The translations under genes were made by a program, and so were the position numbers. A DNA stretch of 64,000 nucleotides from Lineolata rhizophorae. Lineage: Eukaryota; Ascomycota; Dothideomycetes; Lineolatales; Lineolataceae. The stretch lies in contig MU001670.1 in the NCBI GenBank assembly GCA_010093515.1, positions 494,129-558,128 on the forward strand. Reading direction: 5' to 3'. Below, piece by piece: positions 44,386-57,201 of the stretch. Numbering within the stretch: position 1 is the first letter of the stretch; every line of letters starts with the position of its first letter. The notes under the pieces were generated by a model that saw nothing but the letters and a program-made list of their open reading frames with translations, was not told the DNA's origin and did no database searches.

Positions 44386-46991
44386 GCGCGACCGGCCGAT
44401 AGGTATGGGTTGGAGAATGGAGTTGGGTTATTATGTTAGGTATTGGGGCCTTCTTGTCTGCAAGAATTTTCCACCGGATGCGAACTACAATCTTCATGCG
44501 AGGCGAATCGATCACGCGAATAAGCTGAAATGACTGTACTAGGAATGACTTTTTTTTCAGTCTGCGTCCACAGATCGCGGTATCACCGTAGAAAGTGCTC
44601 AGCCCGTTGCTGAGTGGCGACCCCCTGAGGTTACCCTCCCACGTGGAATTCCCATGTACATACTAATAAATTCAAGAGTAACTGTATGACTCGATGGACC
44701 TAGGCTCGTGTTGCACCGACGCTGCTTCAACAGCGCACATTCCTGGGGCTGAAATGTAACCCCAAGACACAAAGATAGGTGTTTTTCGGAGAAGTACTCC
44801 GTAGCAAACCAAGCCGTATCCTAGGTAATTCCGCAAACGCTATCGGCCAATCGAGCAAACATCTTCTCCTAAGATCTTATCCTTCAAATTTCCTGGTCAG
44901 ATTTTAGCGCCGCCCCACGCGACGAAGCGAGCATCGTTAAAGACGACCGCTGCACCGCAAAGTACACATGTGTGTACGTACTCCGTATGTATGTGCTCTC
45001 TATCAGCCACTTCGTGGCTTTTCGCATGGCTCGAGCGCCGATACGCCGGCGAATAATCGTGGCGCATACAGATACAGCTCGACCACCCACGCACTCATCG
45101 GGGTCTCGCACACGTGACGGGAGACGCGGGATCGCTAGCTGCCTTCCTCAGAGGGACATGTACTTCATATGCATGCACTCCGGTATTAGGGAAGTGGAGG
45201 CCTCCAGCTGGATGGAATCAGCTCCTGGAGAACGTGCGGGAGCGACGAGGCTATCCGGCGGCCGGACAGTGAGATGGATACCGTCCAGTGGGGAGAAGTG
45301 GGGGCTTTTCGCCCGCATCATCAGGCTGTCCAGTGGATAACACCACGAGTGAGATGGATACAGTTCCTCTCTCGTAGGGCGCCCCCCGGGAAGGCATGTG
45401 AGACGATGAGTGAGCGGACGGACAAGTCCCAGAGCCGCTCTCGCGGGCTCGGATAAGTAAAGCGCGGGTCATCATTCGAGAGGACCCAGGCAACGGCCAA
45501 CAGTTACTACAGAGCAGGCGTTTTATCAGCCTTTCAAAGTCCGTGACCCTACGTGGATTGCGTGGTGCAAGCTTCTGTCCATAACTTCATCTCCGCGCCG
45601 AAATTCGCGTGGACGAGGGACGTGCAGGCGATGGACCTTGGGGCGCTCTTGCATCGCCACGATATGGATGGTGGCGGGGCAGAGTTCCTTCGTGTCGCAG
45701 CCTTCGATGCTGCGCCCCCTCTTCTCTCCGTCACGCCCGCCGAGGGTTGTGCCTCGTGGTGGCACAGCAACAGGACTCACGAGCGCCGCCATACCAGAAG
45801 CTTTCCAACTCGGGCTGTGGCGCATTTCAGCAATGGCGATACGTAGTAACTTCGCCTAAGCGCTAAGAAATATGTACAGACATACTTTCTTCTCGCTGGC
45901 ACCGGGTGCAAAATGGCAGGGCTCGGGACGGCAGTGCGTGGGCTGCGTCGCGAGAGCGGCGGGCGGTCAGGGCCCTATGGGGTCGAATTGGTCTAGTCTC
46001 ACTCCCGGGAGCGAGTCGGCGGGCCCGGGGAATGCAGCTTGGGGCCACCCCGTTCGCCAAAAAGCCGCCAGTATACGAACTTGGGAGCGAAGTACAACAA
46101 CATACACGGTAGCGCGCGGGAATGGAGTCGGCTCACCAAGCAAGGCCGGCTTACCCAATCAGGAGCGCGCGACCGGTGCGACGAAGGCTACGGTCCACGG
46201 GCGATTCAACACGGTTTCGAGCGTGCATGGAGCGCGTCGAAGTTTCAAGGTGAGAGAGCGGGAGGGTGGGGCGCTCCGGCCCTTGGGCTCGGGCGTGCTC
46301 CCGCCCGTATTATGGCCTTGGAGCAGCTCGGGCAGGCCTGGGCGCCGCGCTAGGCCGGATCACGCCCGCGCGTCCCGGGGGCGGCCCCGGGGCGTTGCTG
46401 CTGCGAACCCGACCCGGGCGCTGGCAGGGCTGCCGACCCGTCGCGCTCCGCTGCGAATAGCAACAACGGAGCGCGGCGCGAGGTTGAGCAACGGCGGCCC
46501 TCCCTCTGCTGTTCTGCCGGCGTGCATCGCCGTGCTTGGTGGGCCCCTGTGGCCGTCGTCCGCGGCGACGCAGCCGGTGAGCACTGAGGCCGCACCCGGC
46601 GCCGTCAGCCGCACGCGCAACTGCTGTTTAGCCCAGCCCAGCCCAGCCCTGCTGCCGCCCCCTCCCTCCCCCTCCCCCCTTGCTCCTGCGCTTGCTCCCG
46701 CTCCGCTGTCTTCTCTCCCTCCTGGCTGCCGCCGCCGCCTTGTCTGCTCGTGTCCAAGCCTACCTGACCTTTTTCCTCCTTGCCCCGGCACTTTGCCCTT
46801 TCCTTTTTATTAATCGCTTCCCCCTCCAAAAGCGCCCGCGCCCACCCCCGGCAGCACCTTGCTCGCAACCCTCCCCCCCCACCCCCCGCCGCACGACCCA
46901 GCACTTCTGCTGCCGGCCGCAACGCGCACCACCCGGCCCCAAAAAGGCTCCCTCTGCCCCCACCCCCCCGCTCACCTGGCCGAGAAATTTC
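44386..46991. other. Gene-poor, partly GC-rich region upstream of the Hsp70-like gene
   Basis: About 2.6 kb. TACTCCGTA motifs lie at 44795-44803 and 44979-44987. A 14-bp direct repeat, agtgagatggatac, occurs at 45268-45281 and 45348-45361, with gtccagtgg nearby in both places. From about 45.9 kb the DNA is very GC-rich, with long overlapping open frames in several frames that look compositional. The last 400 bp are pyrimidine-rich and likely the 5' leader of the next gene. Confidence 0.55.
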
Positions 46992-49846
46992 ATGTCGTCG
47001 ATGCAGAGCCGCTTCAAGAACCTCGTGGGCTCCAGACGCAAATCATCCAACTCGTCGACGCACTCCGCTGCCAACATCCAGGCCGCCGTCGTCGCGCCTG
47101 GCGTCCCAGCAACAGCACCACCACCACAGCACGCACACGCAGGACCCGGCGTCGTCGCCCCGCCAAACGCCCGAATCGCGACCGCCGGCACCCCTCCAGC
47201 TCCGCACCCGCCGCACCTGCCTCCGCCGGGCTCGTCGCCGTCCAACCCTTCGTCCTCCAACACCTCGCTCCCGATGAACCAGGGCAACCCGCTCGGCCGC
47301 CCGCCGTCGTACACGTACGCTCCGCCGGGCGGTGGCCTCGGCGCGCCGCCGCCGCACCCCCAAGGCGGACGCCCGACCAGCCCGATGCCTCCGCCGCCCA
47401 TCAACACGGGCGCGCCGCCTCACGGCGGATACCCGCCTGGCGGCGTCTACGGCCAGCCGCCGCCGCCGGCCCACCAGGGACCGCCGGGATACCCGCCTCA
47501 GGGCGGCTACGGTGGCTACGGCCCGCCGCAGCCGCCGCAGCCGCCGCAGCAGACGCAGCAGGTGTACAGGCCCGGCGGACCCGTCGCTGAGGTCGAGGGC
47601 GCGGGCAGGAGCAAGGCGCAATTGATTGTCGGCATTGATTTTGTAAGGGATACCCTTCCTTCTACTTAATTTTTTGTTGTTCGCGGTGAATCGCGGCGGT
47701 TTGGTGTGCCCTCGCACGAGGCGGTGTGACTGGGCGGGCGGTAAGGCTGGGAGTTTCACCATGGCTGACTGAAAATTTTCTGCGCCTCAGGGAACTACGT
47801 TTTCGGGCGTTGCATACGCCTTTGCTACGAACAACGAAGCAAAGGAAGACATAATCACCGAGTGGCCTGGTGCTGGCAATCAAACAAAGCAAAAGGTGCG
47901 TTGTTATAAGCGTGGGTTTGGGTTGTCAACAAGATAGGCCGGAATGTGCCCCACCATAGCCTTGTGCTGACACGGCAGGCTTCACCACGCAGATTCCCAC
48001 GGTGCTGTACTACGACCAGTACCAGAAAGTTGTTGGATGGGGTCCCGACATTGCGGATGCGCTTGCACCTACCGGGTACCCTAAACCTGGAGTGCAAAAG
48101 GTTGAGTGGTTCAAGCTGCAGTTGATGTTGTCCGGAAACACCTACATTGACCCTATCAACCTTCCTCCCCTCCCGCCCGGGAAGTCCGAGATCGATGTCG
48201 CGGCCGACTACCTTTTCCACCTGCGGCAGGCGATGCGCAACCAGCTGCAGAAGACTCTTGGTGAGGTGTTCAACCGTGAGGAGCGCAACATTCGCTACTT
48301 CCTGACCGTCCCGGCCATTTGGAACGATGCCGGCAAGGCGGCCACTCGCGCCGCTGCCATCCAGGCGGGTTTCCTCCGAGACGAGAATGATAACCGCCTC
48401 ACGCTTATCACCGAACCTGAGGCTGCCGCCATGTTTTGCTCCAAGACTGGCTTGCTCAATCTCAAGATGCACGATGCCGTGCTCATTGTCGACTGCGGTG
48501 GTGGCACGGTCGACTTGATTGCCTACGAGGTCGAAGAAGAGCAACCCTTCTCGGTAGCCGAGTGCACGGCCGGCTCCGGTGACTCGTGCGGTTCTACGGC
48601 GCTGAACCGCAACTTCAGCAACATCCTACGCGCCAAAATCCGCAAGATGAAGCTCCCGGACGGCTCCAAGACGGCCGGCAAGGTGTACGCCAAGTGCATC
48701 ATGGACTTCGAGAACAGGATAAAGGCCGACTTCCGCAACAACGGGCAGAAGTGGGCCGTCGACGTGGGCATCGAGGCCGAGTTTCCCGAGGCAGGCATCG
48801 AAGAAGGCTACATGACCTTCACCAACGAGGAGATCCTGCAGTGCTTCGAACCCGTCGTGAACCGCATCCTCGAACTCGTCCGCAACCAAATCATCGCCAT
48901 TCAGGCCCAGAATCGCACGTTACAGGTATGTGGCTGCGTTTGATCTCACCGCTACTTCACTTCACTTGTGCCCTTTTTTTCAGCCGCTTTCCGGGATTAT
49001 GTTCACCCGGAGAGTGGCGGGCCCATCGGTTCTTGGAATAGCCCGCAATATCACGAGATTGAAAAAGAAGTGACCCCGAAAGTTTATCATTTAATGGTTA
49101 CTGACGTATGCATCAGAATGTTCTTGTTGTCGGTGGTTTCGGTGCGTCCGAATATCTCTTCCAGCAAATCAAGCTGCACGTGCCGCCACAGTTCCAGTCC
49201 AAGGTGGTGCGCCCCATGGACTCGGTGGCGGCCATCGTCAAGGGCGCCGTGACAGCGGGGATCACGGAGCGGCTGGTGACGCACCGCGTGGCGCGACGGC
49301 ACTACCTGATGGCGACGCTGCAGCCGTTCAAGGAAGGGCACCACCCGGAGCAGTACCGGGTGCCGTCGCTGGATGGCAAAGACCGCTGCAAGTACACGCG
49401 CCAGATCTTCGTGCAGAAGGGCCAGCGCGTCAAGATCGGCGAGCCCGTCAAAGTCAGCTTCTTCCGCCAGGTGGCGCCGGGGGCGACGCTCATGTACGAA
49501 GACATCCTGTACGCGTGCGACGACGACGTGTGCCCTGAGTATACCAAGGATCCGCGTAAGTTGTTCTGCTAAAGTCCCTTCAGTCCTCGGGACCTTCCGA
49601 ACAATTGCCACTAACGGCGTGTTTTTTTGTTTTACGATCGGCGCAGGCATCAAGGAGGTCGTCACCCTGACGTCGGACCTCTCGCGCAAGAACCTCGAGA
49701 AGGACTTCGAGCGCATGGATACCCCTCAAGGCACCTTCTACCGCGTCTACTTCGACATCTACCTCACGCTCGACGGGTCCGAGTTCAACGCCGAGCTCGT
49801 CTGCCAGGGCGAGGTCATGGGCCGCTGCTCGGCGAGGTTCCGGTAA
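46992..49846 (+). CDS. Hsp70-like ATPase with disordered Pro/Gly-rich N-terminus
   Basis: Five exons, 46992-47642, 47791-47895, 47993-48925, 49117-49555 and 49647-49846, give 775 residues. Residues 1-200 are low-complexity Pro/Gly/Ser/Gln (GGYPPGGVYGQPPPPAH-type). An actin-like/Hsp70 ATPase domain follows: phosphate-1 GIDFGTTFSGVAY (about 214), phosphate-2 DCGGGTVDL (about 419), and adenosine motif VLVVGGFGASEYL (about 565). The C-terminus lacks a typical Hsp70 substrate-binding domain and the EEVD tail. This architecture matches fungal Hsp70-like/HSPA12-type proteins; the function is largely unknown, perhaps an ATPase scaffold rather than a chaperone. The phosphate-1 motif is split by intron 1 (GIDF|GTTF). 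Confidence 0.88.
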
Positions 49847-50141
49847 AAAGGTTCGCTGGTTGGAGCGGAGAGTGGGTGGTTCGTGGGTATAAGTTTGCTG
49901 TCCGGCATTTTTTTTTTTTTTTTTTGCCCTGCGCCTTCTCCCTTTTCAGCTTTGAGTTGTCGTGGTTAGGACGGGACTTTTCCTATCTATCGATATAGCA
50001 GGGGTGGAGTAAGCGTGTGATAGTGCTGAGCGAAGGGCAGGGGCAGAGAAGCGGTTAAGCGTGGAGGTACTGGTCGTGTAAATGAATTGAGAGCGGGGAT
50101 GAGGTTGTATAGGAGGAAAGAAGCTGGAGTGTGTGTGGCCA

Positions 50142-50165
50142 TAGAGAGAGAAAGAGAAAGAGAGA
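50142..50165. repeat. GA-rich microsatellite
   Basis: Runs of agagag and aaagag repeat units lie inside a longer purine-rich stretch on the plus strand. It is probably simple sequence in a transcript leader or trailer. Confidence 0.7.
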
Positions 50166-51580
50166 CTAAGTGATAGGATGGGACGACTTGAAAGAGTAAT
50201 GATCGATTCACGTGTCCTTGTCGCGCGGGGCCTTCGACAATGTTTGCTTTTCTGGATGTGGATGAGCGGTAGGACGGCGAAAGGACGGGGAGTGTGGACG
50301 CATTGGGAGGGAGAGAAAGGCAAAAGGAGAGGGAGGCATGGAGGTTCGGAGAGAGGCAAGCAACGCCCCATGCGTCCTTGAATGGTTGCTTGGCTGGTTG
50401 CAGAATCGTTTGCCGCCAAGTCACATCAGCCAGTCGGGCACACTTGAGGCGTTGGCTGCGTCTTCTGGTCGGTGGCAGATGCAAATGCGAATCATGCGAG
50501 TCTGAGAGAATTGTTCAAGGGGAGGGGGTTGCCGTTCAACATGATATCAGTATGTTTTTGAGCTTTTGCTCTTTTTTCCCCTTTTTCTTGGAGTCTTTTC
50601 TTTGATATTCTCCGAGTGCGTCAGTGGGCAGTGGAACAATATGAAATAGGCTTGTTTATGACTTTGGCCGTGCTGTAGAAAGGTGACGGGGTGCGGGATG
50701 CTGGGTGTGGATAGAAACGGAGTCGTACCGGCGGCTTGTGTGTTTGGTATGGCTGGGTCTGGTTGGGACAGTCATCTCGTCTGTGATGCAGAAAAGGGGA
50801 GAGACCCCGTGGGATACGACGTTGGACAAGAGCTGCAAGTGGATGAGGAAGCTGGATTGTTCGTGGGATGAGGGTGTTGGACGAGCATTGAGAAGGAGGA
50901 GGGGAGGGGGGGTATGAGTGGAGTTGGGATAGTCAGGAAGAGATATGGACACTAAATTTGCGTCTCTGTTTGCTTTAGATCCTCCTCGCTATCTATCTTC
51001 GTTAACGAATTCTAACCTATTTAATCCATCTAGCGTGATGTTTCTCGCTTATAGGACTCGTATATGTAGCGTTGGTCCACCAGTATCTTGGCATGTTCAT
51101 TGGCTTTGTAAAAATGGTGACCCGAACGTGATTGTGCCAAGAGTCTCGTTTCGAGTTTGACTATTTGCCATGATGCCAGATTGATAGATCCGCATGGTCG
51201 GGGTGCCGTGGAGATTCTGCCATGGTGTTTGTTGGTCTGAAAGACTTTTCGTCATCGTATCTCGAGCCACCAGAGACCGCTATCGCGATCGGCATCTCCT
51301 GTACGTGCATCCCACGTGGAAACGTTCGACGACCACGTCCACCTGTGCGAGACCGTCTCTCACTTCTTCCCTTTGACTCGTCACTAGCCCATGTGGTCGA
51401 CACCGTGAGTCCATTTCTTGTCCAAGCAACTCGCACGGACGGCACTTCAACAGAAAGCAAAAGGAACGAAGTCCCGAAAGGAGGAAGCTCCGTAGCAGCA
51501 TCACGATGAGTTTGCCTCGGCCGGTGCCGTTTCACATGCGCTCGTTCCCGAAATGAAAGACTAAAATAAAAAAGAAAAGG

Positions 51581-51611
51581 GAAAACAAAACAAAAACAAA
51601 ACAAAACAAAC
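51581..51611. repeat. (AAAAC)n-type simple repeat
   Basis: Five imperfect copies of aaaac/aaaaac in a row, preceded by an A/G-rich tract. Its near reverse complement is at 53287-53321. Confidence 0.8.
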
Positions 51612-53286
51612 CCTGGCAATCCGAACGCCATCTCAGATCTAGGTGTTGGGGCCTGCACGCACTAAGGAGTGGGAAACATGGGCGAAATGCCGAGTTCAGG
51701 AAGTCGCGTGCATGGTCGGGCGTCGCTGGTTCAAGTCTTGCCTTCCTTCCTGCCTATTTGGAGGAAGGCAAAGCGCAAAATGGAATCGGCCGGCGCGGAC
51801 TCTTTGCTTTGGGGGGGCTCGGTGGTGGTTTATGCGGGCGCGAGGGGGAAAAGAAACGTGGGGTCCGGTTGTCTCGCTGCTGTACGTACTTCCATGCGTG
51901 CGGCTGCTTTGGCTTGCTCTCCAAGCAGCGCGGCGGCGCCTGTGCGAAAGGGTTATGACGTCGTTTGCCCGTGCTTCTCGGCCGGTGTGGGGGAATGGGA
52001 GATGTTTTGGGGCGGGTCCAGCTTAAAATAGCACGGTAGATAGTGTGGACGATCGCCGCGGTTTGGTGGGTGTTTTGCGAGTGAGATCTGTGGGGATGAA
52101 AGGTTGGGCGCGGAGAAGGGGAGAAAAGGGGTCGGGCTGGCGTGGGCGTGCTGCGCCAGGAACCGGAGGCTCGGGTACATTGTAGAGTTAGGACGGCGAC
52201 TTGTTTGTCGAGCAGTCTCGGAGGTTTGCGGGAGATCAGCGGGTCGTTCATGATGGACAGGCATTCGACTGAGTCCGAAACGGGATGGCGGAGGCCGGGG
52301 CGACAGCCGTCTCCTCATTGGCCCTGGCATCGACATGGGTCCGACGCCGGGTCTTGGTGGATGAAATTGAGCATGAGTCGTGCGCAACTACTTCACTGCT
52401 CAGCGTCGACTTGTATCGCGACAACCACCTCTTTCGCGGAGCTTCCACGTCGCCGAGAAAGCGCCAGGCCCGGCTCATCGCCCGCCCCGTACCTAGGCAA
52501 CGGCATCCGACAACGGGACAAGCCCACGTGGGAGCGCCGTCGCCACGTACAGCTGGGGAAGGGCGACGCACCGAAGCCGCGGCGGGAATGTTCTCGACGG
52601 GGTGGCCCGCTCCTCCACCACGGTACATAATTCCACGACGAGAACACACGGGCAGGGCGTGCTAGTTCTTCGTGGCTTCGTGCATGCAGCAGCCTCAGTC
52701 TGCTCGTCCGCCCTCCCCCCGCGCGCCCTCGCTCCCACTTCGCTATCGGGGGTTATCCCGCGTCCCGCCTGGGCCTCGCCGGCGCGGCTGGACCCCGATT
52801 GGGCCGCGGCGGCGCGTCGGCGCGCGGGAGGGCGCGGCCGGTCCTGAGGCCCGGGTCCCTCGTTTGCGCCTTTTTGCTTTTTTGTCCGCCGTCGCGCGCA
52901 ACTCCGCGAGTCCGTGAATGCGACGGAGGCGCGGGCGGGACGGGGCTTGCAATTGACACAGTGACGGCCCGGCAGCCCACTGAGGCTGAGAAGAAAGTCG
53001 GTGTGCACGGGCGCCGCACAGTGAACAAAATTTCTTCGTCACCACCGTAGCGGCGTGCGGTTGGATGGCGGAGTGACATGTCGCATGCAAAACTGGGACA
53101 TTGTCCCGTCCTGCGAAGAGCAAGGCTGGAGGACGAGGAAATGAAAACCCTTTCCTCCCGCGACAAACTAACCAAGGCACATTGCCTCAGCACACGGCCC
53201 GGAAGGATCGCGATTGTGCCGCGCCATGTATGCATGCTATACTAGTGCCCGTAAGAAGCAACGCACCCGCTTCTCTAAACTCTTCG

Positions 53287-53321
53287 GTTTTGTTTTGTTT
53301 TGTTTTGTTTGTTTGTTTTTT
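53287..53321. repeat. (GTTTT)n-type simple repeat
   Basis: Four copies of gtttt, then gtttgtttg and a T-run. It is inverted relative to the tract at 51581-51611, about 1.7 kb away. The pair may be coincidence of simple sequence. Confidence 0.8.
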
Positions 53322-53741
53322 TCGGCCGGGGGTTCCAGCAATGCTAAAAACTGACGTCGACAATGCGAGTGTCAGTTTTGGGTAGGTGAAATCGAGCTGA
53401 GAGAAATCCCATGCCGAATCTGTTCTGGTCGTGTGGAATTTGGCCGCGCCTCACTTTGAGAGTCATCAGCGGTGCAGTCGTGAGAGTGCCGTGTGGGGTG
53501 GAACCCGGGAACGTGGCACTTATGCTGTGCTGAGTGCGCATGGGGGTGGGATGACTGCATGCCGTATCACTAGACGAGGCTTCTGACGACGGCGGACGAA
53601 GCGGGACGCTCCCACGCTGTTACGATAGTGTTCCCGTTTTCTCCTTAGCCTTGTACAACGGCGCGCTTCGTGAGGTTCCCTAATTGACTGAGCTTCAAGG
53701 CGACCTCTACTTTCTCATTTTTGGGGTATCAATACAATCGT

Positions 53742-55427
53742 CTACGAAATGAACATATCAGTGTTGCCTGCAGAGTCCACGTTGCGAGGCATAGCGTGCA
53801 ATCGCGCCTCCTGGATCCTGCGAATGACTTGTGCCGCTGACCACACCAGGTTGATCTCCCTCTTGTCCGCCCACCAATTCTCCAAATACACCTCCAGAGC
53901 ACTCGAGTCGTTGCACTCGAAAAATGGTCTCGAGTACCTCCCCGGAAGCAACTTGCCGTGAAAGTATCCTTCAATGAATGCTCGATATGGCAACTCGAGA
54001 TCGACCTGTCCTATGTAGTGGCCAATGTGATCATACATGTCGAGGAACGTCCTTCTCAGGATCGCCTCGGCTCGAGCGAACTCGCATCTAGACATGTAGA
54101 GCTCTGCCAAGGACACGGCTGCCTCTCGTGTGACCAGATTCTCGACTCCGTAGTAGGACTCCAGTCCTGCCAGTGACGTTTCGAGAATTCCCTCGGCTTC
54201 CTGGTAGCGGCTCATCTTGGCTAACGAGTCTCCGACGAGTGAACCGAGCGGAAGGGTCAATGCGGGCGTGCAGTATCTCGAAATGAGCGCCTTGTGAATC
54301 GAATACCCCATCATCTGCGCCGCCAGCTGAGGTTGGTAGTCTTTCACCAGCAAAGCGTCCCGAATCGCACAGAGGTCGGCCAGGAATTTGCATTTCGAAC
54401 AGAAATGCGGTATCGAAACGTTTCCTAGAGCGTCTCGGTGCTTGCCCAAGTCGGAAATGCTGTGGGGACTTTGACTGAGTAGTCGAAGCTTGTCGACGAG
54501 CTCTATGCTCGCCAATTGTGCGTCGCATTTGCCTTCGATCGAAGTGCAAACGTAGAAGTTATCAGACCACGTTGGCTCCAAGAAGAATGGGCTGTCTCCG
54601 AAGAACGGATTTGGCGGAGTGGGTAGATAAGACGTCTCGCTGAAGCCTGCATTTTGGAGGACTTTAAGGGATGGTGACTTGAGGCCTTTCCCTTCCACGG
54701 CCTGTTCCGAGCTAACTGATACAGGAGACCGACTCTCTCGCCTTTCTTCAGGGACTCTCGAAGACGCTGTTGATTCGGCCGACAAACTAACCCGTCTTTG
54801 GACTTTGGCGCTTGGAACACTCTCCGGTGGCCTGAATTCATAGGTGAGGGAATCCGGTATGTCTGTCACAAGTCAGGTGTGTTCAACTCGTAGACATGGT
54901 AGTGTCGGGGCCGTGAGCGCATACCGGAGGAAGACAAGAGAGTGTCGTAGTTGAAATGCCCGTCCTTCTTCCGCTCTCGCTCTCTGTCCCGTTCCTCAAA
55001 TCTGGCAAGCTTTGCGGGGTCCACCTCCTTGCCGTGGACATAAAATACGATTTCGGTGTTTGCCTCTCTTCGGAGAGACCTTTTTAACTTCAGCATGGCC
55101 CGATATTCGTGGGTCTGGACCCTCTTGGGCTGCATTTTCCATTTGTTAAACTGCTTCTTGTACTGATTGATACTGGCCAAAGTCAAAACCTGAAAAGACT
55201 CATGTTTTAAAGGAGGCTCACGTTGCTTTGAACTTGTGCTGATCTTCCATTTCCTTCATGACTTCGGGGAGCTCTTTAAATTTGTAAAGCCTGAGAATCG
55301 TAGCCTTGTGAGTCTCCCAGTCCGCAGGAGACTTGGGATAGCTACATTGCTGTGCGCCAGGTCCCTGGGGGACGGTCGTAAATTGCAGTTCCATCACGTC
55401 GAAGCGCGTTGAAGTGTTGAAGATCAT
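53742..55427 (-). CDS. Clr5-domain protein with helical C-terminal region
   Basis: Three minus-strand exons, 55427-55222, 55172-54925 and 54862-53742, give 524 residues. Phases agree (2, then 1), with donors GTGAGC and GTATGC. The N-terminal Clr5 domain (about residues 37-80) reads WETHKATILRLYKFKELPEV, FKAT, then INQYKKQFNKW across intron 1. Clr5 modules resemble DNA-binding domains and occur in many fungal proteins of unknown role. Residues 90-150 are basic and charged (FEERDRERERKKDGH). The C-terminal part (about 250-520) is helical and TPR-like: RYQEAEGILETSLAGLESYY, VTREAAVSLAELYMSRCEFA, RAEAILRRTFLDMYDHIGHY. This domain order is typical of large fungal-specific Clr5 proteins. A chromatin or transcription role is inferred only. 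Confidence 0.8.
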
Positions 55428-57201
55428 GAGGCAAACTGAGGATGAGAACCGAAAGATACATATAAGAATACAGAATGGAATTGAAGGAGTGAGAGTGCAG
55501 TCGAGTTTTGCGCTTAGAAGCAGGTCAGTTGGTGTTTAATGTTTCATTGATGCAGTTGCCTTTTCAGCATGGTCGCTTTCGCCTTGGCCGAGGGGGCGCG
55601 GAACGAGGAGAGGACCCCACGCAAACTCTCCCACGCGTGGTGCCCGCCGGAGACGCCCGCAAGACGCCCTCGAGCCGCCCGCGAGCCGCGGCATTTGTGA
55701 TAAGGCAAGGCTGAGCAAAGGCCCAGAATCTCACTTTGGGTGCCGGACACAAGTTCCCTGCATGAGCGAGTAGGGGGCAGCCAACGCCTCACCGTCCTTC
55801 TAACTATAGCGTTCTTTTGCCGATCATGCTACGCTCAAAAGTTCCATGCATGTGTCGTGCGTGTCCAAGACCCCTCCCCACGAACACACGCCGGTCAAAC
55901 GTGGTAAAGTCAAAAATTCCTTGCTAAGTGTCTGGAACTGTTTGAGAAACCCCCTGCGGCCATCCCTGGGGCCCAAGCACTTTCCATCTTCCTTGTCACC
56001 TTAAGATGCGCCTTGGCAAAGTAAGATAAGTCGGGCAAAATGGCAACATGGCTAGGTACAACAGTGATCGAGAAACGAATCTGGTGCGACAGGGATATGA
56101 AAACGAGGCTCTTTGTAATCTAATTGGTTCGAGTCCTTCGATGTTTGCAAGGATACTATGGCTTTGACTGGTGTGCAGTGCGCTAGCGTCGAGCGTAGCT
56201 ATATCACGTTCAACTATTGTAGCCCGTAAAACATAAGTTCCGTGCAGCCGCATTTCTGCATTGTTCGTTGTAAGCGGTCGGGTAACAGTGTACTGATTCT
56301 GAACGCTGATGTATCTGCTAGACCGGTTGTTTGGTCTAACGCTGGACCGTAGAAACAGTGCCGAATAACTTAGCAAGATAGGGTAACGCTCGGAGAGATT
56401 TGTATCAGCTGCTACAGCAAGGTACAAGCGAATGCTTCCGAATGTTTTATTCAGGCGGGCCTATGAGAGTCTTAACTCTTAGCCCAGTAGCAGAAGAGTC
56501 AAGTATATCAGATTTCTCCTAAAATCCCTCGCCGGCTGCGGTTGTGGTATAACTGTGTGTGAAGAGCGGCAAATGTTGCCGCACTTAGTAGGAAGGCGTG
56601 GGGTTAACTGGAACGACAGAGCGTGATCTGCGGTGGTTGATTACACGGCCGGCAAATTCCTAAGTGCGTATTCTGCAGAACTGACAGGCCAGGATGGGCC
56701 TAACAAATCATAAGGAAGTTCGGGGGAAAGACCCTGGACACTCTCCTTGGCCACTCATGCACATTCGGTTTATTGACAGTTGCACACGGATTTGATTGGG
56801 AGGTGGATGTGGGCGTGTGACACAAGAGTCCATGTAGGAGCTAGGCCTCCAATGCCTTGTTCGGCCATCCGAACGGATGTTGAACTGCAGACTGAGCTAG
56901 TAAAACCTAGTTTATGATATGCAAGGCAAAAGGCCAAAAGATCGCCCCAAAATCAGTGGATATATCTTACCATATCTCTCCCGCTTCGTTCTTCTCTAGA
57001 AGACACGCCCGTAGGCTCTTAGATCTTTAACGTTTACTCGCAAAAATCCAAGAGCCGATTTCTTTGGCGTTGACTAACTTGAGGCGCTTCCCAGCATCCC
57101 TTTGATCGACGCTTGTATTTCCTAATAGTAAGCCAGGAGCCATCAAATCCATTCGCGCCCCTCAAATCTGACGACAAGGAGTGAGCACAGAGAGATCAAG
57201 C
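55428..57201. other. Gene-poor stretch
   Basis: About 1.8 kb with only short open frames. The Clr5 gene's promoter must lie at its left end and the small gene's promoter at its right. No repeat family or RNA gene was recognised. Confidence 0.45.

Larger units (their letters stand above)
49847..53741. other. 3.9-kb gene-poor region with strand-biased simple sequence
   Basis: This is the longest stretch without a supported gene. It has a T-run at 49909-49925 and a purine-rich plus strand from about 50.0 to 50.9 kb. (AAAAC)n-like and (GTTTT)n-like tracts lie 1.7 kb apart in opposite orientation, and 52.6-53.0 kb is GC-rich. Open frames up to about 170 codons occur on both strands but overlap each other and are of skewed composition. 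A non-coding transcript is possible. Confidence 0.5.

Noticed and set aside
45872-46813. 313-codon plus-strand frame upstream of the Hsp70-like gene
   Set aside because: Lies in extremely GC-rich DNA where all frames stay open; no start context, motif or splice logic supports it.
46760-47762. Long minus-strand open frames (215 and 239 codons) over the Hsp70-like first exon
   Set aside because: They mirror the Pro/Gly-rich GC-rich exon; the plus strand has intact ATPase motifs and phased splice sites.
52493-53008. 171-codon minus-strand Arg/Ala/Pro-rich frame in the gene-poor region
   Set aside because: Compositional, overlaps equally long frames on the same and opposite strands, no motif.
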